Positions 7,583 through 17,395 are shown, counted from the stretch's first letter. The stretch: DNA of 64,000 nucleotides from Leucothrix pacifica (GCF_003172875.1 NZ_QGKM01000010.1:36420-100419), one strand, 5' to 3'. The notes: a model not told the origin generated them from the letters alone. A program made the numbers and translations.

Positions 7583-8887
7583 TCAAGACTTACACTCACG
7601 CTCAGTGAGTTTGTTCTCTTTGGCATATGCCGCAGAATCCTCTGCAATCAGTGGATCGATAATGTCGCGGTCAGATGCAACGAAGTCTGTAATCAGGCTC
7701 CATGTTTTGGTTTTTGCATCCCACTGCTGGATTGCTGCCAAACCTGGTCCACCGTGGTTCTCACACGTCACGTTGATTTCAGGCGCAAAGCCTTTCAGCC
7801 CTAACGCTTCCATACGCGCATTATCAACTTTGAGTGACTCCATACCGTCACGCATTTGGCCACTAGTGATTTCTTTAGTATTGAACATCTTTTGAGCATT
7901 AGCTGCTGCTTCCGCTGCCAGAACCGCTGCATACATACCGCGGTTGTACAATGCGGTTCCGATATTGCTGCCATCTCCCGCTGCTTTACCGGTATCTGCT
8001 ACGTACTTTTTGATGTCATCAAAGATTGGATAGTCAGTCCCCACACCATGGAAGGTCACCGCCTTATAACCATTGGCCTTATCACCTGAAGGCAATACAT
8101 CGTTCTCAGAACCTGACCACCAAATACCGATAAACTTATCCATTGGGAAACGGATGTTTCCGGCTTCTTTGATCGCCACCTGATTCATGACTCCCCAACC
8201 GTACATAAGCACGTAATCAGGACGCTCACGACGGATCTGCAACCACTGTGATTTCTGCTCCTGACCAGGGTGATCGACAGGCAATAAGGTCAGCTTAAAC
8301 CCATCTCTTTTAGCCAGCTCTTCAAGGGTACGAATCGGCTCTTTACCATAGGCAGAGTTGTGATAAACCAAGGCAATGTTCTTACCTTTGAGATCGCCTT
8401 TTTCCATATCTGACACGTGCTTCATAATGACAGACGCAGCATCCCAGTAGGTACCAGGGTAGTTAAAGACGTGACTAAACACCTTACCGTTAGCGGCTGA
8501 AGTACGTCCGTAACCCATAGTGTGCATTGGGATATCATCAGCCGTTACTTTAGGAATCAGCTGATAAGTAATACCGGTTGAAAGCGGCTGGTATACCAAA
8601 GCGCCCTGGCCTTTAGTCGACTCGTAGCACTCAACACCTTTCTGTGTGTTGTACGCGGTCTCACACTCCGGCGTGACTGCTTTGACACCACCGATACCGC
8701 CATCACGCTCATTAAGCAATGTGAAGTAGTCAGCATAGCCATCGGCGAACTCAGTTCCATTCGGGCCATAAGGGCCGGTACGATAGCTCAACATTGGGAA
8801 TGTCAGGTCTGCCATCGCTGGCACAGCTGTCGCCATGATCGTTGCAGCAACCACTGCTGCACTGATTGATTTCAATTTAACTTTCAT
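7583..8887 (-). CDS. periplasmic substrate-binding protein of a branched-chain-type ABC transporter
   Basis: A 434-residue type I periplasmic binding protein (Peripla_BP_6). The start at 8887 gives a clean Sec signal peptide, MKVKLKSISAAVVAATIMAT ending in PAMA before DLTFPML, and has GGAGGAAG upstream. The mature part shows YRTGPYGPNG, a Leu/Ile/Val-binding-like core with VYHNSAYGKE, and DYVLMYGWGVMNQVAIKEA. It is longer than LivK (about 370 residues), so the ligand is probably not simply leucine; the neighbouring CoA ligases point to an organic or aromatic acid. It lies between livM and livF, with a cruciform repeat in front of it. Confidence 0.85.
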   Translation of the reverse strand: MKVKLKSISAAVVAATIMATAVPAMADLTFPMLSYRTGPYGPNGTEFADGYADYFTLLNERDGGIGGVKAVTPECETAYNTQKGVECYESTKGQGALVYQPLSTGITYQLIPKVTADDIPMHTMGYGRTSAANGKVFSHVFNYPGTYWDAASVIMKHVSDMEKGDLKGKNIALVYHNSAYGKEPIRTLEELAKRDGFKLTLLPVDHPGQEQKSQWLQIRRERPDYVLMYGWGVMNQVAIKEAGNIRFPMDKFIGIWWSGSENDVLPSGDKANGYKAVTFHGVGTDYPIFDDIKKYVADTGKAAGDGSNIGTALYNRGMYAAVLAAEAAANAQKMFNTKEITSGQMRDGMESLKVDNARMEALGLKGFAPEINVTCENHGGPGLAAIQQWDAKTKTWSLITDFVASDRDIIDPLIAEDSAAYAKENKLTERECKS

Positions 8888-8944
8888 TTGTACTTCCTCC
8901 AAATAAAACATTTACGCCAATAATCCGACGTTATTTCTAATGCA

Positions 8945-9041
8945 GCGGGTAATCATTTAGCAGAATAAGCGCCTTCCGACTCGTTTAATGATTCACCATT
9001 AAACACAGGCGGCGAAGCGTCTATGCTAAATGATTGCCTGC
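8945..9041. repeat. cruciform intergenic repeat, copy B
   Basis: Second copy of the element seen at 2717-2820. Outer arms AATCATTTAGCA (8951-8962) and TGCTAAATGATT (9024-9035) pair perfectly and extend with wobble pairs; the inner stem is again GTTTAATG/CATTAAAC. The core 8966-9017 is nearly identical to copy A while the arms are unrelated to those of copy A. The element lies between livM and the binding-protein gene and could modulate relative expression within the operon. Confidence 0.75.
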
Positions 9042-9063
9042 GACACAAATACACCTGACCGGG

Positions 9064-10140
9064 TTAATGCGGGAATGGCCAGAGACGTAACTTTTCCTTA
9101 GTCATGCGCCACAGCTGAGCAAGCCCGTGTGGCTCTACAATTAAGAAGAACATAATCAACGCACCAATAAACAGAAGTTCAAGGTGTGCCGCCAAGTCAG
9201 CAGGCCAACCGAAGCCACCCACCATGATGTTCTTCATTAATACTGGTACTAACACTAAGAATGCCGCACCTAAAAAGCTGCCTAAGATACTGCCGAGTCC
9301 ACCGACAATTACCATAAACAACACTAAGAAAGACTTATCGATACCAAACGCTTCGGTTGGCTCAGCTGAGCCTAAGTAAACACCAAAAAGCATGGCACCA
9401 GACATACCGATATAGAAGGAGCTGACAGCAAATGCAGACAACTTCGCTTGAAGTGGCGGTACACCAATAATTTCTGCAGCGATATCCATATCACGTATCG
9501 CCATCCACGAGCGACCAATACGGCCTCGCGTCAGGTTGCGCGCGATAAAAGCAAAAATAGTTACCAAGGTCAGGCAGAATAAATAAGTTGCCCAAGGTGG
9601 TGCTGATGCGCCAGTGATGGGTACACCAAACATCAGTCGTTCAGGCGAAGTGATCATTCCTGACGCTGAGTTGTTGTAGAACCATGGAATCTTATTAAAC
9701 ATCCAAACCAGAAAGAACTGAGCGGCCAGTGTTGCCACTGCTAAATAGAATCCCTTGATTCGTAAACTGGGCAAACCAAAAGCGATCCCTACTACCGCCG
9801 TAATCAGGCCTGCCAGTATTACAATAATGAATATATTTAGTCCCGGAAAGGCCACCATCAGCTTGTAACAAGCGTAAGCACCCACTGCCATGAAACCGCC
9901 CGTTCCGAGGCTTACCTGACCACAATAACCGGTCAGTATATTTAAGCCTAACGCTGCCATTGACCAAACCAGAAACGGTAGTAACACCGACTTTTCCCAG
10001 TAGTCATTGATAAAGAACGGTACCACTAAGAATGCAATCGCCAATACACCCCACACCCAATAGCGGTCTAGTTTGATTGGGAAAGACTGCTGATCCTTTG
10101 CGTAAGAGGTTTTAAAATCACCTGCTTCTCTATAAAACAT
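9064..10140 (-). CDS. livM: branched-chain-type ABC transporter permease LivM
   Basis: A 358-residue inner-membrane permease with about nine hydrophobic segments. Family motifs include AALGLNILTGYCGQVSLG, GLPSLRIKGFYLAVATLAAQ and the ATPase-coupling region followed by GGLGSILGSFLGA. A soluble stretch of about 25 residues precedes the first membrane helix. It begins one base past the livH stop, with GAGAGGG as ribosome binding site, and pairs with LivH to form the channel. Confidence 0.9.
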   Translation of the reverse strand: MFYREAGDFKTSYAKDQQSFPIKLDRYWVWGVLAIAFLVVPFFINDYWEKSVLLPFLVWSMAALGLNILTGYCGQVSLGTGGFMAVGAYACYKLMVAFPGLNIFIIVILAGLITAVVGIAFGLPSLRIKGFYLAVATLAAQFFLVWMFNKIPWFYNNSASGMITSPERLMFGVPITGASAPPWATYLFCLTLVTIFAFIARNLTRGRIGRSWMAIRDMDIAAEIIGVPPLQAKLSAFAVSSFYIGMSGAMLFGVYLGSAEPTEAFGIDKSFLVLFMVIVGGLGSILGSFLGAAFLVLVPVLMKNIMVGGFGWPADLAAHLELLFIGALIMFFLIVEPHGLAQLWRMTKEKLRLWPFPH

Positions 10141-10143
10141 CTG

Positions 10144-11145
10144 TTAAACCCTCTCGATTATCTTTTCGCCAAACAAACCCTGAGGCCGGAACATCAGGAA
10201 GGCCAACGCCAACACATAAGCAAACCAGTTTTCAGTCGCGCCACCAATCATCGAACCGATGGAGTATTCAAATAACTTCTCACCAACACCGATAATCAAG
10301 CCGCCGATAATCGCGCCGGGAATCGAGGTAAATCCACCCAAAATCAATACCGGTAATGCTTTCAGTGCGATCAATGATAAGGAGAACTGAACCCCTGATT
10401 TTGATCCCCACATAATACCGGCAACCAGTGCCACAAAGCCTGCCAGCGACCACACGATAATCCAGATACTGCGCAGTGAGATACCGACAGTTAATGCTGC
10501 CTGATGATCATCCGCTACCGCACGCAGTGCGCGGCCAGTCTTGGTGTATTGTGAAAACAAGGTCAGCGCGATAACCAATAAAATGGCAATACCTGCTGCC
10601 CACACATCCAACACATCAATGTACATGCCGTAGTATTCGGTGCCTTCTGCTGCCCAACCTCGGGTGAAGTCTTCTAGCCAGAAGGACCCGCCTGAAGGTA
10701 AACCAACATCCATGGTTTTAATATCTGCTCCCCACATCAGGTCTCCAAACCCTTCCATGAAGTAGGCTAAACCAATCGTGGTCATAAACAGAATAATCGG
10801 TGCTTGGTTGACCATGTGTTTGAGAACAATTTTCTCCAGCAGCCAAGCGAATAAAATCATCACCAGCATCGTCAAAATAATGGCGAGGAAGGTATTCATC
10901 CCATCCCCCCAGTGATGCAATTTTGTGCCGAAAATGGCATTAATCAGGTGTGCAAAAGGAATTTGACCGGTTTGAAATCCAACCAATGTCAGTGCGGCAA
11001 ACAGTGCCATGACACCCTGTGCGTAGTTAAAAATACCGGAAGCTTTATAAATCAGTACAAAACCGAGCGCGACCAGGGCATACATCACCCCCGCCATCAG
11101 GCCATTTAAGATGACCTCCAGCGCATTGAGAATTACCGGACTCAT
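10144..11145 (-). CDS. livH: branched-chain-type ABC transporter permease LivH
   Basis: A 333-residue inner-membrane permease with the LivH signatures GLMAGVMYALVALGFVLIYK, NYAQGVMALF, RAVADDHQAALTVGI (coupling helix region) and GGFTSIPGAIIGGLIIG. It is somewhat longer than E. coli LivH, with an extra hydrophilic loop around WGADIKTMDVGLPSGGSFW. GGGAGGT lies just before the ATG. Its start codon overlaps the stop of a possible 33-codon frame. Confidence 0.9.
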   Translation of the reverse strand: MSPVILNALEVILNGLMAGVMYALVALGFVLIYKASGIFNYAQGVMALFAALTLVGFQTGQIPFAHLINAIFGTKLHHWGDGMNTFLAIILTMLVMILFAWLLEKIVLKHMVNQAPIILFMTTIGLAYFMEGFGDLMWGADIKTMDVGLPSGGSFWLEDFTRGWAAEGTEYYGMYIDVLDVWAAGIAILLVIALTLFSQYTKTGRALRAVADDHQAALTVGISLRSIWIIVWSLAGFVALVAGIMWGSKSGVQFSLSLIALKALPVLILGGFTSIPGAIIGGLIIGVGEKLFEYSIGSMIGGATENWFAYVLALAFLMFRPQGLFGEKIIERV

Positions 11146-11243
11146 TGCTGACCTCCCTGACTGAAGTGTGGATTATTAATCATGGCATCACTAAGGAAGC
11201 GACCCGCCATTCGCGTGAAACAGTTATTACGCATCTTAGTCAT
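11142..11243 (-). CDS. possible 33-residue miniprotein bridging livG and livH
   Basis: A short frame that exactly fills the livG-livH gap. Its ATG overlaps the last codons of livG and its TGA overlaps the livH ATG, the arrangement of coupled genes. The product, beginning MTKMRNNCFTRMAGRF and ending SQGGQQ, has no hydrophobic helix and no recognised motif. It may only serve to keep ribosomes on the message between the two genes, or be coincidental. Confidence 0.25.
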   Translation of the reverse strand: MTKMRNNCFTRMAGRFLSDAMINNPHFSQGGQQ

Positions 11244-12027
11244 GACTCACTCCCAAATAAGCATCGATTACCGCTTGGTCATTGCGCACAATATCGGGCG
11301 TACCATCCGCAAGCTTGCAACCGTAGTCCAGCACAACGACCCTGTCTGACAAATCCATTACCACACCGATATCATGCTCAATCAGTGTGATAGTAGTTCC
11401 GAACTCATCATTCACATCCAGAATAAAGCGGCTCATGTCCTCCTTTTCTTCCATGTTCATCCCTGCCATCGGCTCATCCAGCAGCAGCAGTTTTGCTTCA
11501 GCGGCCAGTGCCCGACCCAGCTCCACACGCTTTTGCATACCATATGGCAAGCGACCAACGGGTGTTTTGCGGATCGCCTGAATACCCAGGAAGTCGATAA
11601 TGTGCTCAACACGCTCACGGTGTTCGATTTCTTCACGCTCTGCCGGCCCTTTCCAAATCGCCTGCCAAAACATATTAGTCTTCATTTGTGTGATGCGGCC
11701 TGTCATTAGGTTGTCGAGTGTCGACATTCCCTTAAACAGTGCAATGTTCTGGAAGGTTCGGGCGACACCCTGACGTGCTACCTGATACGGTTTTAACGCT
11801 CCACGCTTTTCCCCACGGAACCACACCTCACCTTCCTGGGGATGATAAAAGCCACTGATCACATTCAACATGGAGCTTTTACCCGCACCGTTCGGGCCGA
11901 TAATGGCTCTGACCTCACCTTCCTTAATATCAAAACTAATATCAGTTAGCGCTTTAACACCACCAAATGACAGTGAAATGTTTTTAACTTCCAGTAAAGT
12001 ATCGCCAATTCTGCTTGCTTCACTCAT
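11236..12027 (-). CDS. livG: branched-chain-type ABC transporter ATP-binding protein LivG
   Basis: The second ATPase of the importer, 263 residues. Walker A GPNGAGKSS (44-52), Walker B LLLLDEPMAGMN and the LivG-type switch TLIEHDIGVVMDL are present. The ABC signature is the degenerate LPYGMQKRVELGRAL, as is common in LivG. Its start overlaps the stop of the upstream acyl-CoA ligase (ATGA-like junction at 12027), placing transporter and ligase in one translationally coupled operon. Confidence 0.9.
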   Translation of the reverse strand: MSEASRIGDTLLEVKNISLSFGGVKALTDISFDIKEGEVRAIIGPNGAGKSSMLNVISGFYHPQEGEVWFRGEKRGALKPYQVARQGVARTFQNIALFKGMSTLDNLMTGRITQMKTNMFWQAIWKGPAEREEIEHRERVEHIIDFLGIQAIRKTPVGRLPYGMQKRVELGRALAAEAKLLLLDEPMAGMNMEEKEDMSRFILDVNDEFGTTITLIEHDIGVVMDLSDRVVVLDYGCKLADGTPDIVRNDQAVIDAYLGVSHD

Positions 12028-13973
12028 CAGCTGGCCTCCTTTACATTCGGCTCAAAGGTTTTTGCATCACTAATTTTGAGTGTCGCTTCGATGGAGCCTT
12101 TACGACCGTCTTCAAAGGCCACTTCGGTATTGATGTAACAATCCTTGGCACCGTTATACAACGCATCAATCAAGACTTCGTACTTCTCATTCACAATCCG
12201 GCGACGAACCTTACCGGTACGGGTCAATTCGCCATCATCCGGGTCGAGTTCTTTATGCAGAATCAAGAAGCGATGTATTTGTGATTTAGACATCAGGCTG
12301 TCAGTCGATAAGTCTTTATTCACCTCATCAATACTCTCCAGCATCATCTGGTAAACATGTTCATTCCCCGCTAATTCCTGATAACTGGCATATGGCACAT
12401 TATTGCGCTCCGCCCAATTACCGACGGCTTCAAGGTCAATATTAATGAATGCAGTGCAGTAGTCTTTACCGTCGCCCAGCGCCACCACCTCTTTAATGTG
12501 TGGGAAGAACTTCAGTTTGTTCTCAATGTACTTCGGTGCAAACATACTGCCATCACTGAACTTACCAACGTCCTTCGCTCGATCAATGATTTTCAGGTGA
12601 CCGTTATCAGCGAAATAACCCGCATCACCGGTATACACAAAACCTTCTTCATCTTTCGTTTCGTTGGTGGATGCTTCATTTTTATAATAGCTGTGGAAAA
12701 CGCCGGGGCTGCGGTACATCACCTCACCGTTATCATTTACCTTAACCTCAACGCCCGGTGCCGGAATACCCACGGTATCCGCGTAGATTTCACCGTCTGG
12801 TTGCATGGTGATAAACACAGCCGCTTCGGTTTGGCCGTAGAGTTGTTTGATATTGATACCCAGTGAACGGAAGAAGTCGAAAATCTCCGGGCCAATTGCC
12901 TCTCCCGCGGTATAAGCCAGTCGAATCCGGCTAAAGCCCATTGTATTTTTGAGTGGCGCATAGACCAGAATATTTCCCAGCCAGTACAAGAAGCGCTCTT
13001 TGCCGGAGACCTCTTTGCCATCCAACATGGCCACACCAGTCTTTTTTGCGACTTTCATAAAGTAGTTAAACATCTTCTGCTTAAGCTTTCCGGCATCCAA
13101 CATCCGGATAGTCACTGTGGTTAAGATGCCTTCAAACACACGCGGTGGTGCAAAATAATAAGTCGGACCGATTTCCCGCAAATCGGTCGCGACGGTTGCC
13201 TCGCTTTCCGGACAGTTCACACAGAACCCAGTCACATAAGCTTGGGCATAGGAGAAAATATGATCACCAACCCAAGCCATCGGAAGATAAGAAACGATTT
13301 CTTCATCCTTGCTTAGATTGTCGAATTTAACACTGTTTTGAGCCGTAATAATGATATTATCGTTGGTCATCACCACGCCTTTCGGCTTGCCGGTGGTGCC
13401 AGAGGTGTAGAGGAAGATACCGATATCTTCGCCCTTACCCTTGTTGATTTCCTGCATCAGATAGTCAGGATTTTCTTTCGCGAATTCACGACCCAGTTGT
13501 TGGAGCTTTTCAAAATCGTGGAGATGTCCTTCTTCGTAGTCACGCATGCCGCGGGGGTCGTCGTAAATGACGTGTTGCATGGCTGGACAGGATTCGTGGA
13601 TCTCTAACATCTTATCCACTTGTTCCTGATCTTCCGCTAGCACAAAGCTAACTTCAGAATGCTCAAGCACGTATTGCATTTCGTCTGCGACAGAGTCTTG
13701 ATAGACCGGAACAGGTATGCCACCTAAACATTGTGCTGCACACATTCCCCAGTATAAACGGGGACGGTTACGGCCAACGATGGCCATTTTATCACCACGC
13801 TTGAAACCTAATGCGGCCATGCCATTGGCAAGGGTGAAAATTTCATCTCGCATCTGTGACCAGGTCCAGGATTGCCAGATGCCAAAGTCCTTCTCTCGAA
13901 TAGCGGCTTTGTGCTTGAAGCGCTCCGCATTCTTAATCAGTAACTTAGGGAACGTATCGGTTTGGTTTGCCAC
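12027..13973 (-). CDS. long-chain fatty acid-CoA ligase type AMP-dependent synthetase
   Basis: A 648-residue ANL ligase, first gene of the transporter operon. The P-loop IFLYTSGTTGKPKGVVMTND is intact, followed by YLPMAWVGDH, the adenine-binding GQTEAAVF, VYTGDAGYF and the hinge IIDRAKDVGKFSDG. Its length and motif style match the FACS-like enzymes that activate long-chain or cyclic acids and are often encoded beside LivFGHM-type transporters. It should activate the imported acid to its CoA ester in the cytoplasm; chain length and substrate cannot be read from sequence. Confidence 0.85.
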   Translation of the reverse strand: MANQTDTFPKLLIKNAERFKHKAAIREKDFGIWQSWTWSQMRDEIFTLANGMAALGFKRGDKMAIVGRNRPRLYWGMCAAQCLGGIPVPVYQDSVADEMQYVLEHSEVSFVLAEDQEQVDKMLEIHESCPAMQHVIYDDPRGMRDYEEGHLHDFEKLQQLGREFAKENPDYLMQEINKGKGEDIGIFLYTSGTTGKPKGVVMTNDNIIITAQNSVKFDNLSKDEEIVSYLPMAWVGDHIFSYAQAYVTGFCVNCPESEATVATDLREIGPTYYFAPPRVFEGILTTVTIRMLDAGKLKQKMFNYFMKVAKKTGVAMLDGKEVSGKERFLYWLGNILVYAPLKNTMGFSRIRLAYTAGEAIGPEIFDFFRSLGINIKQLYGQTEAAVFITMQPDGEIYADTVGIPAPGVEVKVNDNGEVMYRSPGVFHSYYKNEASTNETKDEEGFVYTGDAGYFADNGHLKIIDRAKDVGKFSDGSMFAPKYIENKLKFFPHIKEVVALGDGKDYCTAFINIDLEAVGNWAERNNVPYASYQELAGNEHVYQMMLESIDEVNKDLSTDSLMSKSQIHRFLILHKELDPDDGELTRTGKVRRRIVNEKYEVLIDALYNGAKDCYINTEVAFEDGRKGSIEATLKISDAKTFEPNVKEAS

Positions 13974-14183
13974 TAAACTCCGCCTCTAAGATTAATTTCC
14001 TCTGAACGCTATCTTAAACGTAACGGCGCCTGGCTGTCCAAGAAGTATGGCAGTTTATTTGTAAAGGCTCGGTAAAAGTTATGATATCTATCTGATTAAT
14101 AGCCTTTCCAAGCCGATGGAAAGCAGTTTAAGCAACTGAAAATATTAGTGATAGTGATCATTAGACTGATCTGAAGTGTTTGA

Positions 14184-15449
14184 CTAACGGTTACGTTTGG
14201 CCGCCTTCCCCCGACGTCGTCCACGCTTTTTAGAGCGAGGCCGCTTAGTTGACTTAGAATCATCAGGTTCAAAATTGCCGTACTCTTCATCGGGCGATGG
14301 ATAAATCAATGCCTGCACACTCGGCTCAAATCCCGGAATCACTTCGCGCTCAAACTTATGATCAATAAGGCGCTCAATGGCTTGCAACTGCTTATATTCA
14401 TCCTCACTAAACAGCGACACTGCTAAGCCCGACATCCCCGCCCTACCCGTGCGCCCAATACGATGAACATAGTCCTCAGGCACAAATGGCAAATCAAAAT
14501 TAACCACGTAAGGCAATTCATTCACATCAATACCTCGCGACGCAATATCGGTCGCGACCAAGGCTACAATGTTACCCGCCTTGAAGTCTGCCAGAGCGTG
14601 TGTACGGGCATGTTGAGTGCGGTTAGCATGAATTGATTCCGCAGCAATGCCGGCATTTTTTAACTCAAGCACCAAGCTATCTGCACCGCGTTTAGTTCGG
14701 CTAAACACCAACACCTGATGCCAGTTATGTTGCTGAATCAGATGAATCAGTGCTTCAGACTTACGCGCTTTATCCAGTGGGTGTATTTTCTGCTCGATCT
14801 GATCTACCGTGCTATTAGCTGTTGTCACTTCGATATATTGCGGGTCATTCAACATGCCATCGACCAGTGACTTAATCCCTTTTGACAGGGTTGCAGAGAA
14901 CATCAGTGTCTGACGCTTCAGTGGCAATAAGCTTTGGATATGACGAATATCATCGATGAAGCCCAGCTCCAACATGCGATCAGCTTCATCCAGTACCAAA
15001 ATCTCGAGATGATCAAAATTAACCGCCTGCTGACGATAAAGATCCAGCAAACGACCGGGAGTTGCCACCAGCACATCAACACCTTGCTGTAGCTCAGTGA
15101 CTTGTGACTCGATTCTGACACCACCGTAGACCGCTGAACAGCGAAGCGGGAGATGAGCACTGTAGTTAACCACGCTTTGCGCTACTTGAGCGGCTAACTC
15201 ACGAGTTGGTATTAGGATTAAGGCACGAAGTTGATGAGCCTTCGCGTCAGCCTCAACCGACAAGCGCTGCAGGACAGGCAGCGTAAAACCTGCCGTCTTA
15301 CCAGTCCCGGTTTGCGCTACAGCCATCAAATCACGTTGATTCAGAACTGCCGGAATGGCCTGCAACTGTATTTCCGATGGCTCGGTATATCCCTGTTCAG
15401 TAATGGCTTTTTGCAGCCCGTCACACAGGCCTAAAGCATCAAATGACAT
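14184..15449 (-). CDS. DEAD-box ATP-dependent RNA helicase, RhlE type
   Basis: A 421-residue helicase with the Q motif (GYTEPSEIQLQAIP), Walker A AQTGTGKT (45-52), PTRELAAQ, VLDEADRML, the SAT motif and HRIGRTGRAG. After the two RecA-like domains comes a short tail ending in a basic block (KRPRSKKRGRRRGKAAKRNR) that probably binds RNA, as in RhlE. It unwinds short RNA duplexes in ribosome assembly or mRNA turnover. Its start is 11 bases from the end of the DUF3297 gene on the same strand. Confidence 0.88.
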   Translation of the reverse strand: MSFDALGLCDGLQKAITEQGYTEPSEIQLQAIPAVLNQRDLMAVAQTGTGKTAGFTLPVLQRLSVEADAKAHQLRALILIPTRELAAQVAQSVVNYSAHLPLRCSAVYGGVRIESQVTELQQGVDVLVATPGRLLDLYRQQAVNFDHLEILVLDEADRMLELGFIDDIRHIQSLLPLKRQTLMFSATLSKGIKSLVDGMLNDPQYIEVTTANSTVDQIEQKIHPLDKARKSEALIHLIQQHNWHQVLVFSRTKRGADSLVLELKNAGIAAESIHANRTQHARTHALADFKAGNIVALVATDIASRGIDVNELPYVVNFDLPFVPEDYVHRIGRTGRAGMSGLAVSLFSEDEYKQLQAIERLIDHKFEREVIPGFEPSVQALIYPSPDEEYGNFEPDDSKSTKRPRSKKRGRRRGKAAKRNR

Positions 15450-15460
15450 CGCCCAGGCTC

Positions 15461-15709
15461 TTATTTGTAATACGCTTCAACCGTACCTTTCATTGTCATT
15501 AATAGCGGCTGACCTCTTCGGTCTAGCGCGGTTAGTGAGGCAACTTTGACCCAGCCTTCACTAATGCAGTACTCCTCAACATCCGTACGTTCCTTACCAT
15601 TGAGTCTGATACCAATTTCATGCTCAAAAATAGCCTTATCATGATGAGGACTACGTGGATTACCCGATAGACGATCCGGCAAGGCTGGTTGAGATTTTGC
15701 ATCACTCAT
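15461..15709 (-). CDS. DUF3297 family protein
   Basis: An 82-residue protein matching the DUF3297 family across its length: PDRLSGNPRSPHHD near the start, then IGIRLNGKERTDVEEYC and a C-terminal MKGTVEAYYK. The family is widespread in proteobacteria and has no established function; database labels as glutathione peroxidase are unfounded. It sits directly upstream of the RhlE-type helicase gene and is probably co-transcribed with it. Confidence 0.85.
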   Translation of the reverse strand: MSDAKSQPALPDRLSGNPRSPHHDKAIFEHEIGIRLNGKERTDVEEYCISEGWVKVASLTALDRRGQPLLMTMKGTVEAYYK

Positions 15710-15798
15710 GGATGGATACCTTCATTTTATAAATAATCCGGCTATTGTAGAGGATTAAATCTCGTTACGCATTCATGAGAACGATTTCTTATGGGCAT

Positions 15799-15837
15799 AA
15801 AAAACGGAGCGGTTGATCACACGCTCCGTTGTTTTTA
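15799..15837. terminator. bidirectional-looking terminator after glgC
   Basis: A perfect nine-base stem AACGGAGCG (15803-15811) / CGCTCCGTT (15822-15830) with a ten-base loop, flanked by A-rich and T-rich runs, so it can terminate on the minus strand 29 bases past glgC. The DUF3297 gene begins beyond it on the same strand and so has its own promoter. Confidence 0.85.
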
Positions 15838-15865
15838 TCAGCAATATGCCCTACCAATCCATCCA

Positions 15866-17143
15866 TCAGGCATTGGCAGCTGTCTCATCATTAAGTGCAT
15901 CAATCATTGCTTCAGTAATCAGACAAATACCGCCCTCAGTGCGTCTGAATCGCTTCGCATCGAGCTCTGGATCTTCACCAACCACCAAGCCATCAGGAAT
16001 GACGACATCACGATCGATAACCACATTGGTCAAACGAGCGTGACGACCGATGACAACATAAGGCATGGCCACGACACCTTTAAGCGTTGAATAAGAATGC
16101 GCTCTGACACCGGTAAACAATAAACAACGCTCCAACTGTGCACCAGAAATGATACAGCCACCCGATACCATCGAAGAAACCGCATTACCACGGCGCCCTT
16201 CTTCATTATGGATAAATTTGGCGGGAGGCGTTAACTCTGAATACGTCCAGATCGGCCACTCATTATCATAAATATCCAACTCCGGAACGAAGTCTGTTAG
16301 GTCGATATTCGCCTGCCAGAAAGCATCCACCGTTCCCACATCACGCCAGTATGGTTTTGGTTCTGAAGAACTGCGTACACATGAGCGACTGAAGGGATGA
16401 GCCACTACTTTACCGTTTGCAACCAGTTCAGGAATCAAATCATGACCAAAATCATTGGTAGAATCTGGATTTGCATTATCTTTTCTCAATAAATCGTATA
16501 AGAAGTTTGCTTCAAATACGTAGATACCCATGCTTGCTAATGCAAGATCAGGATGTCCCGGCATTGCAGGAGGATCAGCCGGCTTTTCGATGAACTCTAA
16601 AACATTATCATCGTCATCCACATGCATAACACCAAAGCCACTGGCCTCAGCACGCGGCACTTCGATACAACCGACCGTCACATCCGCACCGCTTTGAACA
16701 TGTTGTTGGATCATTAAAGAGTAATCCTGCTTATAGATATGGTCACCTGCCAGAATCAACACGTACTTCACATTATACGCTTCGATAATGTCGATATTTT
16801 GCGTCACTGCATCGGCAGTCCCCTTATACCAATTGGTATCACCCATGCGTTGTGAGGCGGGCAATATATCAAGCGATTCATTACGCTCCGCACGGAAGAA
16901 GCTCCAACCACGTTGTAAGTGGCGAATCAAACTATGCGCTTTATATTGCGTGGCAACACCAATGCGTTTGATGCCTGAGTTCACCGAATTAGATAATGCG
17001 AAATCGATGATTCGAGTTTTACCACCGAAATATACAGCTGGTTTTACCCGTTTTTCTGTCAGCTCTTGAAGCCTACTTCCTCGTCCACCGGCTAAAACAA
17101 AAGCCATGGTTTGCTGTGCCAGTCTTTGAGACTCATTGCTCAT
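15866..17143 (-). CDS. glgC: glucose-1-phosphate adenylyltransferase
   Basis: ADP-glucose pyrophosphorylase: makes ADP-glucose from ATP and glucose-1-phosphate, the committed step of bacterial glycogen synthesis. The 425-residue protein shows the nucleotide-binding [19 protein letters not shown] near the N-terminus, the [12 protein letters not shown] segment, IEKPADPP with the substrate-binding lysine, and a C-terminal left-handed beta-helix. The ATG is preceded by AGGAGAGGG. No glgA, glgB or glgP lies nearby, so it is unlinked from the rest of the pathway. An inverted repeat lies in its leader or promoter. Confidence 0.93.
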   Translation of the reverse strand: MSNESQRLAQQTMAFVLAGGRGSRLQELTEKRVKPAVYFGGKTRIIDFALSNSVNSGIKRIGVATQYKAHSLIRHLQRGWSFFRAERNESLDILPASQRMGDTNWYKGTADAVTQNIDIIEAYNVKYVLILAGDHIYKQDYSLMIQQHVQSGADVTVGCIEVPRAEASGFGVMHVDDDDNVLEFIEKPADPPAMPGHPDLALASMGIYVFEANFLYDLLRKDNANPDSTNDFGHDLIPELVANGKVVAHPFSRSCVRSSSEPKPYWRDVGTVDAFWQANIDLTDFVPELDIYDNEWPIWTYSELTPPAKFIHNEEGRRGNAVSSMVSGGCIISGAQLERCLLFTGVRAHSYSTLKGVVAMPYVVIGRHARLTNVVIDRDVVIPDGLVVGEDPELDAKRFRRTEGGICLITEAMIDALNDETAANA

Positions 17144-17178
17144 AATCCCTCTCCTCTGCTAGACCTACAAGATAGAAT

Positions 17179-17219
17179 GAAAGTGATTGCATGTTGTGGG
17201 GGGAAATCAAATCACTTTC
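17179..17219. promoter_or_regulatory. inverted repeat upstream of glgC
   Basis: Perfect ten-base arms GAAAGTGATT (17179-17188) and AATCACTTTC (17210-17219) separated by 21 bases containing a run of six G. It is 36-76 bases before the glgC ATG. The spacing suits a dimeric repressor or an RNA hairpin in the leader; it does not cover the ribosome binding site. Confidence 0.45.
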
Positions 17220-17395
17220 AGACTCAGTATACCCCGCTTTAGTGCTGATAGGTAAACTATACAAACCTCATAGTTGTACTTAATTTCAGGCTGAAAGCCT
17301 TCTCCATGGTTATTAGTGAGCACTGCACCATTCAATTTTGTAAACCATCAGTAAAAAACTACAAATACCCCATTAAAACAGCGATACTCAGAATC

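Noticed and set aside
7423..7647. Minus-strand open frame of 74 codons between livF and the binding-protein gene
   Set aside because: It overlaps the end of the binding-protein gene in another frame, lacks a ribosome binding site and resembles no protein.
17306..17395. Longer start of the hybrid kinase
   Set aside because: The extra 30 residues show no domain or signal sequence; the PAS_7 domain begins just after the 17396 start. Kept as an alternative in that entry.
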